From: Panulirus ornatus
Taxonomy: Eukaryota; Arthropoda; Malacostraca; Decapoda; Palinuridae
Assembly: GCF_036320965.1 (NCBI RefSeq)
Contig: NC_092250.1
Coordinates: 15,115,600-15,179,599 of the forward strand
Direction of reading: 5' to 3'
Length of the DNA: 64,000 nucleotides
Below are positions 38,126 through 47,939 of this stretch, piece by piece (within the stretch, counting starts at the first letter, position 1; every line of letters starts with the position of its first letter). A program made the position numbers and the translations under genes. Under the pieces are notes generated by a model. That model did no database searches and was not told the origin of the DNA. It worked only from the letters and a program-made list of their open reading frames with translations.

Positions 38126-41100
38126 CTTTCTTACCACAGGGAAATGAAACATGGTAAGTTCCCAAGTGCACTTTTGTGTAATGATCACATCAGTAGGGCA
38201 GATACAAGAAAGAAATATAACAGTCAGTTGATATACAACACCATTTGGGAACTTATCATGTTTTATTTCCCTTTGATAAGAAAGGAATTTAGTTGACGTG
38301 CTCAAATGTACACCCATTACACCCTTAACTACCTCATTACTCACTGCATTTAAATCAACCATCACTAATAGCCAGTCTCATGCACCAAAACAGCTGACAC
38401 ACTCACTCAGCTGCTTCCAAAACACTTGTTTCTCAAGATCTTTCTTCTCATGGCCATTTGCTTAAGCACCATTAATTACCCATCCCTCTCCATTCACTTT
38501 CAGGTTTACCCACATCAATCTAGAATTTACTTCCTTACACTATCACACACGCCCACAACTCCTGCTTCAGGAGTAGTGCTACTCTCTCAGCTCTTGTCCT
38601 CTCACCCAACCCCTAACTTTATTCCCAAGACATTTCCAAATCATTCTTCCCCTTTACTGTTGAACTTCGTTTCACTTAAAGCCAGAACATCCACATTTCC
38701 TTCCTCAAACATACTACCTACCTCTCCTTTCTTCTCATTTTGCTTACATCCACCAACATTCAGACACCCCAATCTGAGCCTTCGAGGAGGATGAGCACTC
38801 CCCGCTTGACTCCTTCCTCTGTTTCCTATTTTAGAAGTTGAAATACAAGAAGGGAGGGTTTCCTTCCCCCTTTGGAAGGAGGTAAATAACGTGCAAAAGA
38901 CGAAAACAAATGGGAACATTGATGAACGGGGCAAGTGATAATAGGAAGTGATGAGGAGATGAAGTGAGTATTTTGAAGATTTGTTTAATGTGTTTGATGA
39001 TAAAGTGATAGATGTAGGGTGTTTTGGTCATGGTGACTTGCAAAGTGAGAAAGTCAGAGAGAGTGGTTTGGTGAAGAGAGGAGGTGGTGAAAGCCTTGCA
39101 GAAAATGAAATCCAGCAAGGCAATGGGTTTGGATGGTACTGCAGTTGAATTTATTAAGAAATGGGGTGACTGTGTTGTTGATTGGTTGGTAAGGATATTC
39201 ATTGTATGTATGGATCATGGTGAAGTGCCTCAGGAATGATGGATTGCATGTATAGTGCCATTGTACATGGGAAAAGGGGATAAAGGTGTGTTCAAACTAC
39301 AGAGGCAAAAGTTTAAGTATTCCTGGAAAATTGTATGGGAGGGTATTGATTGAGAGAGTGATGGCATGTACTGACCATCAGAAAGGGGAGGACCAGTGTG
39401 GTTTTAGAAGTGGTAGAGGATGTGTGGATCAGGTGTTTACTTTGAAGAATTTATGTGAGAAATACAGATGGATTTGTATATAGCATTTATGGATCTGGAG
39501 AAGGCATATGATAGGGTTGATAGAGGTTCTTTGTGGAGGGTCTTAAGAAAATATGGTGTGGGAGGTAAGCTGCTAGAAGCAGTAAGAAGTTCTTATCAAG
39601 TGTGTAAGGCATGGGTACGTGTACAAAGAGAGGAGAGTGATTGGTTCCCAGTAAAGGTCAGTCTGCAGCAAGGATGTCCCCATGGTTGTTTAATTTGTTT
39701 ATGGATGGGGTGGTTAGGGAGGTAAATGAGTTTTGGAGAAAGGGGTGAGTATGCAGTCTCTTGGGAATGACAGGGTCTGGGAAATGAGTTAATCATTTGT
39801 CGATGATACAGCACTGGTGGCTGATTTGAGTGAGAAACTGCAGAAGTTAGTGACTGAGTTTGGAAAAGTGTGTGAAAGGAGAAAGTTGAGCATAAATGTG
39901 AATAAGAGCAAGGTTATTAGGTTCAGCAGGGTTGAGGGACAAGTTAGTTGGGATGTGAGTGTGATTGGAGAAATATTGGAAGAAGTGAAGTGTTTTAGAT
40001 ATCTGAGAGTGGACTTGGCAGTGAATGGAACCATGAAAGGAAGTGATTCATAGGGTGGGGGATGGGCAAAGGTTCTGGGAGCAATGAAGGACGTGTGTAA
40101 AGAGAGAACATTATCTTAGAGAGCAAAAATGGGTATGTTTGAAGGAATAGTAGTTTTAATGATATTATATGGTTGCAAGGCAAGTTGCAAGTTGCAAGTA
40201 GGGTTGTACTAGGAGGGTGAATGTGTTGGAAATTACATGTTCAGGACAGTATTTGGTGTGAGGTGGTTTGATTGGGTAAGTAAGGAAAGGGTTAGAGAGG
40301 TGTGGTAATAAAAAGAGTGTGGTTTACATGAGTTTACTTGAGGAAGACAGACAACAAGCAGCCTGATTGGCCCATGACTGGGTTGTCTGGTAGAAAAAAA
40401 AATTTTTAACTTGACAAGAAAATGTAATTCCACTCAGCAGATTTTTAAGTTATCACCGACTCTCTGCTGCTGCACATTAACCTTCTAGTGTCACCATTAC
40501 TGCTGTCGTATATACTGTTTACTTCTGGCATTTTTCTCAGAGTATACCTGAATTTTTAAAATATTTAAGAAAACGAGTTTTGAAGGTATTATAGTCTTAG
40601 CATTCAATATGTTTGACAGTAGCTTATTCCAGTGCTTTTTCCCATGTCCATACTACATCTTTTAGCTTTCTTCTATTTGTCCTGATAAGGAGTATGTAAA
40701 AGTCCCTCGTGGACTACACAAAGTGAAATAAATGTAAAAGTTAATTAGTGTAGATGAAAGGGATGTATATCACAAAAGTATTTGTATTTTCTTTAAAATG
40801 AAAATGGAAAAGGTAAGAGTCATCCTTGTGCCAGTAAAGTTTGATATTGTAGTGAAGGAAAAGTCAATAACTTAAGTTTAGCAAGTTTCAGACAGCTGTT
40901 CTAATGTGAAATCTAAACTTTTTAGTCATGAGATATAATGGAGAGGAAGAAGTGACTGCTGCATTATAGACAGGTAAATGGCATGCAGAAGATACTTATC
41001 AGAGAGGAAAAGAATTATCAATTAAAATTTTGCAAAGTAGGACAAGTGAAATCTGGAAAGAAATGTTGCTTACATAGAAAAGTCAGAGTAGCAGAGGATG

Positions 41101-43742
41101 AGAAACTTTTAATATGTGATTTTTTTCTGTTAAACCTGTTAGGATGAAGCTCTGAAACCAGGTACTGTACATTGTTTTGTATTTGTCAAGTGAAGCCAGA
41201 TTGCCATAACATCTTTGTCATAATGTTACCATAGTACTGTTTGTTAGGGTATGCAAAGTATCATATCCTTTGTTAATATGCAGCAGTCGTGTTCGACAGA
41301 ATAATCATGCATTGAAAGCAAGGTTACATACACTTACCTTCTTGATGGTCACATTCTTCTGATGAAGTTGATTATTTTCATTATGGATTAAACGTCTTAG
41401 CCCTGCCACTATGTCGTGAGAGTCTTCAGGTGAGCGAGCACCCCTTGGAGTTGCAGGTAGAGAATTAGAATCAGGGTGAATATTGTGTTCTGCTGGAGGT
41501 GGATGATGTTCCCGTAGGCCTTGTTCATGATGAGGATGAGGAGGCAACTGTAGGCTGTAATGGTGAGAATCAGTAGCTGCCGGGTGTTGATGGTGGTGAG
41601 CTGCAGGCTGATTGTGATGATGGTGATGGTGGTTGGATTCAGTGTCATCAGTGTCTGAGGTGCAGTATCCAGGAGAGGAAGTAGTAGGTGAGCCACCCCG
41701 AGAGGGAGACCCTACTCCACCACCTCCTTCAGAAGGCAAACGGGTGCTTGGTGAAGACATCATGGAGGACACCAGACTGTGGTCACTCAGAGAATCACAA
41801 GAAGCAGATCGTCCATATTCCATGGCACCACAGCTACTGTCACTTGCACTTCTGTGGTCTGCAGATCCCTGAAAATCACTCTCAGCTGCCGAGTTGTTGT
41901 GCCAGTGATGTGTAGGAAAGCGTGTGTATTCAGGGGAGTGTGCGAACGTGTCAGAATTCGACACAAAGGCAACGGCAGGCCCTCGACTTACTACAAGGCT
42001 TACATGGGTGTGGCTCTGTTGGATGAGGCGAGAGGCATGATCAAGGCGGGCATAGCGCACATCAGCACCATTGATGGCAAGGATGCGGTCGTGTGGGTGG
42101 AGTCGACCATCCTGTGCAGCTACAGAACCTTCCAGTACCTCCATAATGAAGATACCAGGCTCAGTACGGCGGCCCCCAAGCTTTAGACCCAACTGACGAC
42201 TACTCTCCTTGCACAGAGTCACTGCTACCATCTCCCCTGATGAAAAACATTTCTGATTAATACTTGAAGATTACTAATGAAAACTGAAAATGCATCATAA
42301 CTGATTTGATATATTTTAGTAAAAGTGGTAGTTGTTGGTCATTGTCAATGAAAAACCTGTTAACACTTCAGTAATGATTTCATTAAGTAAATTAAACCAA
42401 TATGCTGGAGTAATTATTTTGGATGAGCAACTGTGTATATAACAACATAGTGTGATATACAGTGAACTAATGACTAATGTTTTGTAAAATTAGATATGTA
42501 CATTACCAATGATTCTTATGTACATTACCAATGATTCTTATGTTAATGTATTTTCTCTTTGCAAGTCATAATATCAATTTTTCTCTTATAGAAATCTCAT
42601 TGGTTAGCCTTCTTGAATTTGCACTAATTTACTTCATTATCTAAAAGAAATTACACTGAAAATTGTGTTCAAGTATTAAGAGATTAATTGCTAACTTGAC
42701 ATTTGTTTGATCAGTGCACTAGATTTAGCTTTGCAAAGCTTAATTTGTGATAAATTTCTTGTTCTGAAAATGAAGAAAATCTGAAAGCCAAATAATTAAG
42801 CATTTAATGTGCATAATAAATAGTGTATAACTTAATGATAGTGCATAAATCTGGCTCTGGTACATTATACATAACAGCTAAAGAGTGGATGTGAGTGAAT
42901 GCAGGCCATTTCTTTGTCTGTTCCTGGCACTATCTCTCTAATTTGGGAACTGGTGAACATATATGATACAAGAAGGGAGAGCCCATATTAGAAATAGAGG
43001 TATGGAGTATAAAAGACTTTGTGTTATTAGGACATGAATATACAGGAGGGTGAGAGACTTGTGAGATACAGTGAATTAGAATGATGTGGTATACAGGGGT
43101 TGAAGTGCTGTCAGTGGACTGAATCAGGGCATGTTAAGTGGCCAGGGAAAACCATGCAAAAGTTTTTGGGGCCTGATTGTGGATGGGGAGCTGTTGTTTT
43201 GATGTTATATAATGTTGCATTGCACATGGCAGCTAAAGAATGGATGTTAATGAATGCGGCCTCTCTTTTTCTGTTCCTGGTGCTACCTCACAAGCACAGG
43301 AAATGGTGATCACATATGGGGGCATGTGAAGCGTCTGGGGTAAACCATGGAAAGTTTTGTGGGGCCTGGATGTGGAAAAGGAGCTGTGGTTTCAGTGCAT
43401 TATACATGGCAGCTAGAGACTTAGTGTGAACGAATGTGGCCTTTTTTGTCTTTTTCTAGCTCTAGCTCATGCACACGCAGGGCTGAGGGGGGTGCTATTT
43501 CTTGTGTGGTGGGGTGGTGACGGGAATGGACAAAGGCAGCAAGTATGAATATGTACATGTGTATACATGTATATGTCTGTGTATGTATATGTATGTATGC
43601 ATTGAAATGTTTAGGTTTGTATATGTGCGTGTGTGAGCGTTTATGTACATAATTGCGTATGTGGGTGGATTTGGCCATTTTGTCTGTTTCCTTGCGCTAC
43701 TTTGCTAACGTGGGAGTCAGCAACTAAGTATGATATAAAAGG

Positions 43743-43778
<36 letters not shown>

Positions 43779-44042
43779 AAAGAAATATATATATATATTA
43801 TCCTTGGGGATAAGGGAGAAAGAATACTTCCCACGTATTCCCTGCGTGTCGTAGAAGGCGACTGAAAGGGAAGGGAGTGGGGGGGGCTGGAAATCCTCCC
43901 CTCTCGTTTTTTTTTTAATTTTCCAAAAGAAGGAACAGAGAAGGGGGCCAGGTGAGGATATTCCCTCAAAGGCCCAGTCCTCTGTTCTTAATGCTACCTC
44001 GCTATTGCGGGAAATGGTGAATAGTATGAAAGAAAGAAGGAA

Positions 44043-44078
<36 letters not shown>

Positions 44079-47000
44079 GGACAAATAGCACTCATGTAGC
44101 AAATGTACATAAGGTTCAAGTAGAACCATAAGGAAATAATATTGAAAGTGTTAAGTGCTTTCATATGATTACATCATCAGGATTGAGTACAGTTAGAGTG
44201 CCAGAATATGATATACCAGCCACCACTGGGTGGGGCTGGCAAATGAATTAAGAAAGAGGTAAAGGAATTAGGGCACAGGTCACCCTCAATGACCTCGTGT
44301 GTCTCAGGTTAAGGACACAGGTTAAACTTTGTCCTGGGGAAAAAAATTAAATTTTTTTCCATTTGTAAAGTTAACTCTATTAACCAACATTTTGATTCAT
44401 ATTGATATCTCTACTATGTTCAAGTCAGAGATGATAAAATGATAGTTATATCTATTATTGATTTATTGTATATGATGATCTTGGCACTGCTGCAGTTAGT
44501 TTGATGAGCAGTTTTAGATAGACAAATATTGCATTAGATTCTTGACCATAACTAAGAGTTTTTATGTTGTCTACTCTTGGCATTAAGAACTTAAACATTT
44601 TGACCTATGGTAAACTGATCTTTTTCCTTACAGTGTTGATATTGTGCACACAAATTCTCTTAAAGGTTATAGAATTTCTCATTAAACTTAACAGATTGTA
44701 TTATTGTTGCTGAAGACTACATTGATATTAAAAGTTTTTAAATGATACTAAAATTAAACAAGTTCTCACAATATGTTGATAAAAGTTTTTGTTCAGAAAT
44801 GGTTCTTTGGGTTGAACATTGTAAAAGACTTTCTCCCAAGATTACAAGCTGAATCAAAGAAATGTTTGGAATACTGTAATTTAAAACCAATATCAGAGTT
44901 CATCATAAATCAATTCTGACTACATATGGGAAATGCTCGTAGAAACATTGATGAAAACGTAGAATGTTTCATTTTACTGAGATGAGTAGAGTGTATTGTA
45001 TATTGCATTCAGTATGAGACATTATAGTATTTCAAGTAACAAAAGTTCAGCAAGTAACAACCCACATTATCAATCATTCAGTTGTCAAAATGATCATAAA
45101 ACTAACAAATTATGATCAGAATTCATAACCTAAAGCATGGCAAATGTAGTAAAATAAGGCTTAGTTTGGAGGCATCCGTGCACCTTGCCAAGCATGACCT
45201 TTTTAATAATGTCTTTGAAGGGAGTGGGACTCTGGGAGGGTCAGTGGCATGATAATATGGAGAGGAGTAATTAAGACTTGGTCAGTGAGTATCATATTCG
45301 TTGCTCAGATTTCCTTCAGGAGACATTAATATTTCCTGAGTGCATTTCCTTAGACCTTCAGGAGACATTAATGTTTCCTGAGTGCATTTCCTTAGACCTT
45401 CAGGAGACATTAATGTTTCCTGAGTGCATTTCCTTAGACCTTCAGGAGACATCAATCTTTCTTGAGTGCATTTGCTTTGACCTCCTTCAGGGGACATTTA
45501 TGTTTTCTGAGTACATTAAGCGAAACTAGCCAATTAATGACATGATATCCCTCACCTTACAATTACAGATGAAGGAAGGAGTTTTGCAGTGAAAAGATAA
45601 AATGAAAAGATCAGGACTCCTGAGATATTAAGGGATGATGTGTAAGCATTGTAATGAAGTGTATTAGATTATTCTTTGAGTGATGTCAAGGATATAAAAA
45701 AAAGTTGATAATTGTTGAGGAAGAGAATATTTCCAGAACTGGATTATATTAACAAAATATGAACTAAAGTTTTGGGTATTTTTTATGCTATAATTGTAAG
45801 GCATTTATAATCATCTTTTGGTCATGAATGAAATTAGTTACAATGAACGAAGGAAAGATATTAGCTCGAAGGGAGGCAGTGATGTGAAATAAGACAATGC
45901 AATAAAATTCTATAAAATGAAAATGTTTTATTTATAAAATTGTGTTGATAACTATAACCATGTTATTGCTAATAACAGAGGCACCATACGACAAGCTGTA
46001 AGTTGCCTATCAGTATAAAAATGCGATAAAGGTGCAGAGAGGTAAGACATGAAGTGTAATTAGAACAGATTCTGTCCTTTTCATAATAAATTAGGCTGAC
46101 AGAGTAACCAAACCACCTTGTGGGTTAGCATTCCCAGTTGTGGAGTTGGGAGAGGCTGCCCTGTAAGCCTCGATCCTCTCCCTGTACACCCCCAGCCGGA
46201 GAACTGCTTGGGGTCGCCTCAGTGCCTGGCAGACCTGCTGGTGGGTGGCTGAGGTCATGTCCACGCCATCCACTTCGATGATCTGGTCGCCAGGCTGCAG
46301 ACGACCATCTTGGGCCACAAGACCATCAGGGAAGACCTCCTGTACGACCACACAACGCTGCAGATACATGTAAAAGAGTCATCTTTGTAACTGAGAGGAT
46401 TCAAGTGGGTTTGTCTGGTGTGATTTCGAGTTCTTTGGGAATCAAGTGAAAGACGAGAATGTAAGACAACCTAGTATGAGAGTGTAAAGACCTAACATTG
46501 TCATGAACAATTGGGATGGGATGTTTTTTCATTTACTACACACATTAGAGGTGTTAAACATGAATATCTATACTGACCCACCCCAATTGGGGCTTGCCAT
46601 GTCCATTTTCAACATAGGAGCCACACACGGTAGCCATATATGTGGGATAAACCAGCTACATGTTAACATTCAGTGAGGTACAGTAATAAGAAGCCTACAT
46701 TTGTTTCTTCATAATAGATGAATGCTAATTTCATAGTGGTCGGGGGGAGAGAAAATACACTGAAATCACACGAACAGAGAATTCAGAAATACTGATTGTC
46801 ATTTAACTCGACATATAACCCAGCTTTGTTAAAGAGATGGCCGTCATCTGTTTTTCCCACAGCTACAGAAAAAAAATTGAATAATAAAAAAAGGAATATA
46901 TGGACTATTACGGTACAATTGCATAAATTCCTATGCACAATTCCCTCAGGTTAGTTTGTTTTTGGAGCAGTATTGCTTAAAACATGGTGACACTATCTTT

Positions 47001-47372
47001 CCTGAATATAAATGGTGAAATAATGATAGTAGGAAAGCAAGGGCAGTTTCACCCTTGATTTTACCAAAGAAGTAACAAATACGAAAGGAAGTCACACAAT
47101 AGTATGGGAATAAACCTTGATAAAATAAGGACAACTGAGATAGTTTCCATAGACAGGGAGCACACACAGTCAAAGGGTAAGGCCATAAGGAGATGAAACA
47201 GGAAATTACAATACACGAAATTAATAAAGGAAGAAAGCAATACTAAGACAAACTAGGCTACTCACCAAGGGCGTGTCGGCTCCTCCCACAATGGTGATGC
47301 CTAGGGCGGTGTGGCCTCGCGGGATCTCGATGTGCGAGATCTCCCCCTCCAGGATGGGCAGCCGGGTGATGC
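32823..47372 (-). CDS. LNX-like (Ligand of Numb protein X) four-PDZ protein, C-terminal 616 aa, 5' partial
   Basis: Five minus-strand exons join cleanly: 47372-47266, 46357-46117, 42236-41338, 36376-36254 and 33305-32823. All introns are GT..AG and phases agree (entry phase 1, then 0, 1, 0, 0). PDZ1 (about 1-95) has ALGITIVGG, PDZ2 (117-205) QLGLKLGGR, PDZ3 (about 410-490) SLGMRIGGG and PDZ4 (525-610) SLGFSIVGG as carboxylate-binding loops. Between PDZ2 and PDZ3 is a 200-residue Ser/Pro/His-rich linker with HHHHHH and HHHQH. The PSWLYWQKLPRSL lead-in to PDZ4 and the terminal VVSWLGTEL match the layout I know from vertebrate LNX1/LNX2 (PSWVMW.ELPR..., VSWPGT). In those proteins an N-terminal RING ubiquitin-ligase domain precedes the PDZ array and targets Numb; here the 5' exons are not seen. 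A multi-PDZ scaffold without RING is the alternative. Confidence 0.85.
33306..36253. other. last intron of LNX-like gene
   Basis: Holds one SINE-like copy (33722-33955), and a 57-bp tandem duplication at 35202-35316 (aattatccagttggtagc to ttcattacgtat, twice). Otherwise no recognisable feature. Confidence 0.6.
33722..33955 (-). mobile_element. short non-autonomous LINE derivative (SINE-like), copy 2
   Basis: Minus strand: ttatccttggggatagggga, then attgcccacatattccg, gtagaaggcgactaagaggg, aaaagaaggaactaagcaag, gccaagtgaggaattttctc, tctgttcttgacactacctc and a tail with atgcagggaaatagtaa. It is more diverged than the other two complete copies. Confidence 0.75.
36254..36376 (-). CDS. LNX-like gene exon d: PDZ3 core
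   Basis: 123 nt, 41 whole codons, acceptor tttgttttcag, donor ATCAAG|gtaaga. It encodes SIKESLGMRIGGGVNSNEGD and TPIYIANINPQGPVGRCRNI. The split after VTIKK inside PDZ3 places the intron just before the binding loop. Confidence 0.82.
36533..36720 (+). mobile_element. tRNA-derived SINE, copy 1
   Basis: A tRNA-like head: A-box-like gtggtataatggttagtg at 36540-36557 and B-box-like ggtttgaatcc at 36607-36617. The spacing of about 55 bp is longer than in a tRNA gene and no intact cloverleaf fits. The body (catggcagacagtttgc, ctgttcgtcctctcattggg, ttggtcaacaaattgggtac, gcttaggctaggg) recurs at 56860-57052 on the minus strand. Confidence 0.7.
36721..38045 (+). pseudogene. LINE copy with open RT domain (plus)
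   Basis: The least damaged RT frame of the window: from TVEFIKKGGD (36722) after an early stop, through LSIPGKLYGRVLIERVKACT (36893), GFRSGRGCVDQVFALKNVCE, FMDLEKAYDRVDRNALWKVL, GLRQGCVMSPWLFDLFMDGV to LLFADDTALVADSCEKLQKL (about 37396-37455). At 37510 an internal deletion joins INVSKR to RCLRAICGVRWFD. The C-terminal part and the 3' tail (37990-38040) follow. The 3' untranslated region has the same internal deletion as the nested copy at 6966-7933. Confidence 0.85.
38053..38122. repeat. (TA)n microsatellite, about 65 bp
   Basis: Follows an A run after the LINE tail and borders a fold-back fragment on the right. Confidence 0.95.
38123..38290. repeat. decayed fold-back element (related to 56007-56263)
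   Basis: Left arm ttcctttcttaccacagg to caacaccatt shares aagttcccaagtgcactt, gtaatgatcacatcag and aaatataacagtcagttgat with the element at 56 kb. The right arm is shortened to tttgggaacttatcatg and tatttccctttgataagaaa. The hammerhead-like core is broken (CTGATG then AAAA in place of GAAA). Confidence 0.75.
38300..38882 (-). pseudogene. LINE endonuclease 5' part (minus)
   Basis: The minus strand at about 38793-38640 reads LRLGCLNVGGCKQNEKKGEV then MFEEGNVDVLALSETKF. This is the start of an AP-endonuclease-like (EEP) domain, with an N-terminal LNV.G and DVLALSET.. signature. Upstream (38882-38800) are aaccctcccttcttg and ctaaaataggaaacagag, matching the SINE-like body. Frames are broken after 38640. 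Confidence 0.7.
38884..40325 (+). pseudogene. LINE copy, linker to C-terminal part (plus)
   Basis: Pieces: TAVEFIKKWGDCVVDWLVRI near 39143, IPGKLYGRVLIERVMACTDH, FMDLEKAYDRVDRGSLWRVL, a lost FADD frame near 39795 (SFVDDTALVADLS), KLSINVNKSKVIRFSRVEGQ and MGMFEGIVVLMILYGCKA. It ends at a degraded VRWFDWVSKERV block. Several frameshifts. Confidence 0.8.
40330..41337. other. intron sequence, nothing recognised
   Basis: AT-rich; no repeat or frame recognised. Confidence 0.5.
41338..42236 (-). CDS. LNX-like gene exon c: PDZ2, His-rich linker, start of PDZ3
   Basis: 899 nt, acceptor tttttcatcag, donor AAG|gtaagt. It opens EMVAVTLCKESSRQLGLKLG and closes NNQLHQKNVTIKK. The linker carries clusters of Ser-Pro-Gly-Gly and His. 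Vertebrate LNX has a comparable disordered spacer but, from memory, without the histidine runs. Confidence 0.85.
42860..43320 (+). mobile_element. LINE 3' end fragments (plus), decayed
   Basis: Two partial units: 42860-42990 (cagctaaagagtggatgtga to ctgttcctggcactatctct) and 43015-43320 (aatatacaggagggtgagag to gtgctacctcacaagcacag). Both end near the family tail motif. Confidence 0.65.
43321..43742 (+). mobile_element. LINE 3' untranslated region, complete (plus)
   Basis: Starts at catgtgaagcgtctggggta, passes the G-rich part and TG/TA-rich tract, and ends tttccttgcgctactttgct with gtcagcaactaagtatgata. Confidence 0.78.
43745..43796. repeat. (TA)n tract with A-rich interruption
   Basis: Two TA runs separated by ataaaaaaaaagaaa between the LINE tail and the next SINE-like element. 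Confidence 0.9.
43799..44040 (+). mobile_element. short non-autonomous LINE derivative (SINE-like), copy 3
   Basis: Nearly identical to copy 1: tatccttggggataaggg, ttcccacgtattccctgcgt, ggcgactgaaagggaag, ggctggaaatcctcccctct, T run, aaagaaggaacagagaaggg, tcctctgttcttaatgctac and cgctattgcgggaaatggtg. Confidence 0.82.
44046..44074. repeat. (TA)n microsatellite
   Basis: Pure TA following the tail of the SINE-like element, before a PLE-like terminal fragment. Confidence 0.9.
44075..44215 (-). mobile_element. possible Penelope-like terminal fragment with degenerate hammerhead-like core
   Basis: Minus strand holds ctgatgatgtaatcatatga followed by aagcactt (44180-44153): CUGAUGA, a weak hairpin, GAAA and a short loop. 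Stem I does not pair, so it is decayed at best. The similarity to the motifs at 56 kb is the only support. Confidence 0.35.
44340..45300. other. intron sequence, nothing recognised
   Basis: AT-rich, no frames or repeats noted. Confidence 0.5.
45305..45520. repeat. 42-bp minisatellite, about 5 copies
   Basis: Unit cttcaggagacattaatgtt plus tcctgagtgcatttccttag and ac. The period is divisible by three, so both strands show an open repeat frame (LQETLMFPECISLD), which I do not take as coding. It lies in an intron of the LNX-like gene. Confidence 0.92.
46117..46357 (-). CDS. LNX-like gene exon b: rest of PDZ1
   Basis: 241 nt, acceptor catgtatctgcag, encoding RCVVVQEVFPDGLVAQDGRL and QPGDQIIEVDGVDMTSATHQ. 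The donor is CAAG|gtggtt, weaker than the others. It was chosen because it gives the phase needed by the next exon; reading through would add 8 residues and hit TAA at 46093-46091, giving a possible short isoform ending after PDZ1. Confidence 0.8.
47266..47372 (-). CDS. LNX-like gene exon a: start of PDZ1
   Basis: 107 nt, acceptor tctctctctacag, donor TTG|gtgagt. It encodes ITRLPILEGEISHIEIPRGH and ALGITIVGGADTPL. It opens with two bases (GC) of a split codon, so at least one exon lies further upstream. Confidence 0.82.
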
Positions 47373-47382
47373 CTGTAGAGAG

Positions 47383-47935
47383 AGATGAGAGACTTGATCA
47401 CCCTCTCACCAATCATAGCAGGGAGACACGAGAGACATGGTCACCCTCTCACCAATCATACCAGGGAGACACGAGAGACAGGATCACCCTCTCACCAACC
47501 ATATCAGGGAGACACGAGAGACATGATCACCCTCTCACCAACCATATCAGGGAGACACGAGAGACATGATCACCCTCTCACCAACCATAGCAGGGAGACA
47601 CGAGAGACATGATCACCCTCTCACCAACCATAGCAGGGAGACACGAGAGACATGATCACCCTCTCACCAACCATAGCAGGGAGACACGAGAGACATGATC
47701 ACCCTCTCACCAACCATAGCAGGGAGACACGAGAGACATGGTCACCCTCTCACCAACCATAGTAGGGAGACACGAGAGACATGATCACCCTCTCACCAAC
47801 CATAGCAGGGAGACACGAGAGACATGATCACCCTCTCACCAACCATAGCAGGGAGACACAAGAGACATGATCACCCTCTCACCAACCATAGCAGGGAGAC
47901 ACGAGAGACATGATCACCCTCTCACCAGCCATATC
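47383..47935. repeat. 43-bp minisatellite, about 13 copies, abutting the PDZ1 exon acceptor
   Basis: Unit cagggagacacgagagacat plus gatcaccctctcaccaacca and tag. The unit closest to the exon (47378-47405) grades into the splice acceptor tract. The minus strand therefore has many pyrimidine-rich, acceptor-like stretches and GGTGAG sequences in the intron. Confidence 0.93.
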
Positions 47936-47939
47936 AAAC

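Noticed and set aside
38158..38200. Hammerhead core on the minus strand
   Set aside because: GAAA is replaced by AAAA and the CUGAUGA box is shortened; cannot fold into an active core.
41409..42186. Frames of 61-135 codons on the plus strand and a second minus frame
   Set aside because: Shadows of the PDZ2/linker exon of the LNX-like gene.
45278..45529. Frame with 14-residue repeats LQETLMFPECISLD
   Set aside because: A 42-bp intronic minisatellite; no splice sites in agreement and open on both strands.
47273..47612. Plus frames with RETRETWSPS-type repeats
   Set aside because: Antisense reading of the PDZ1 exon and the 43-bp minisatellite.
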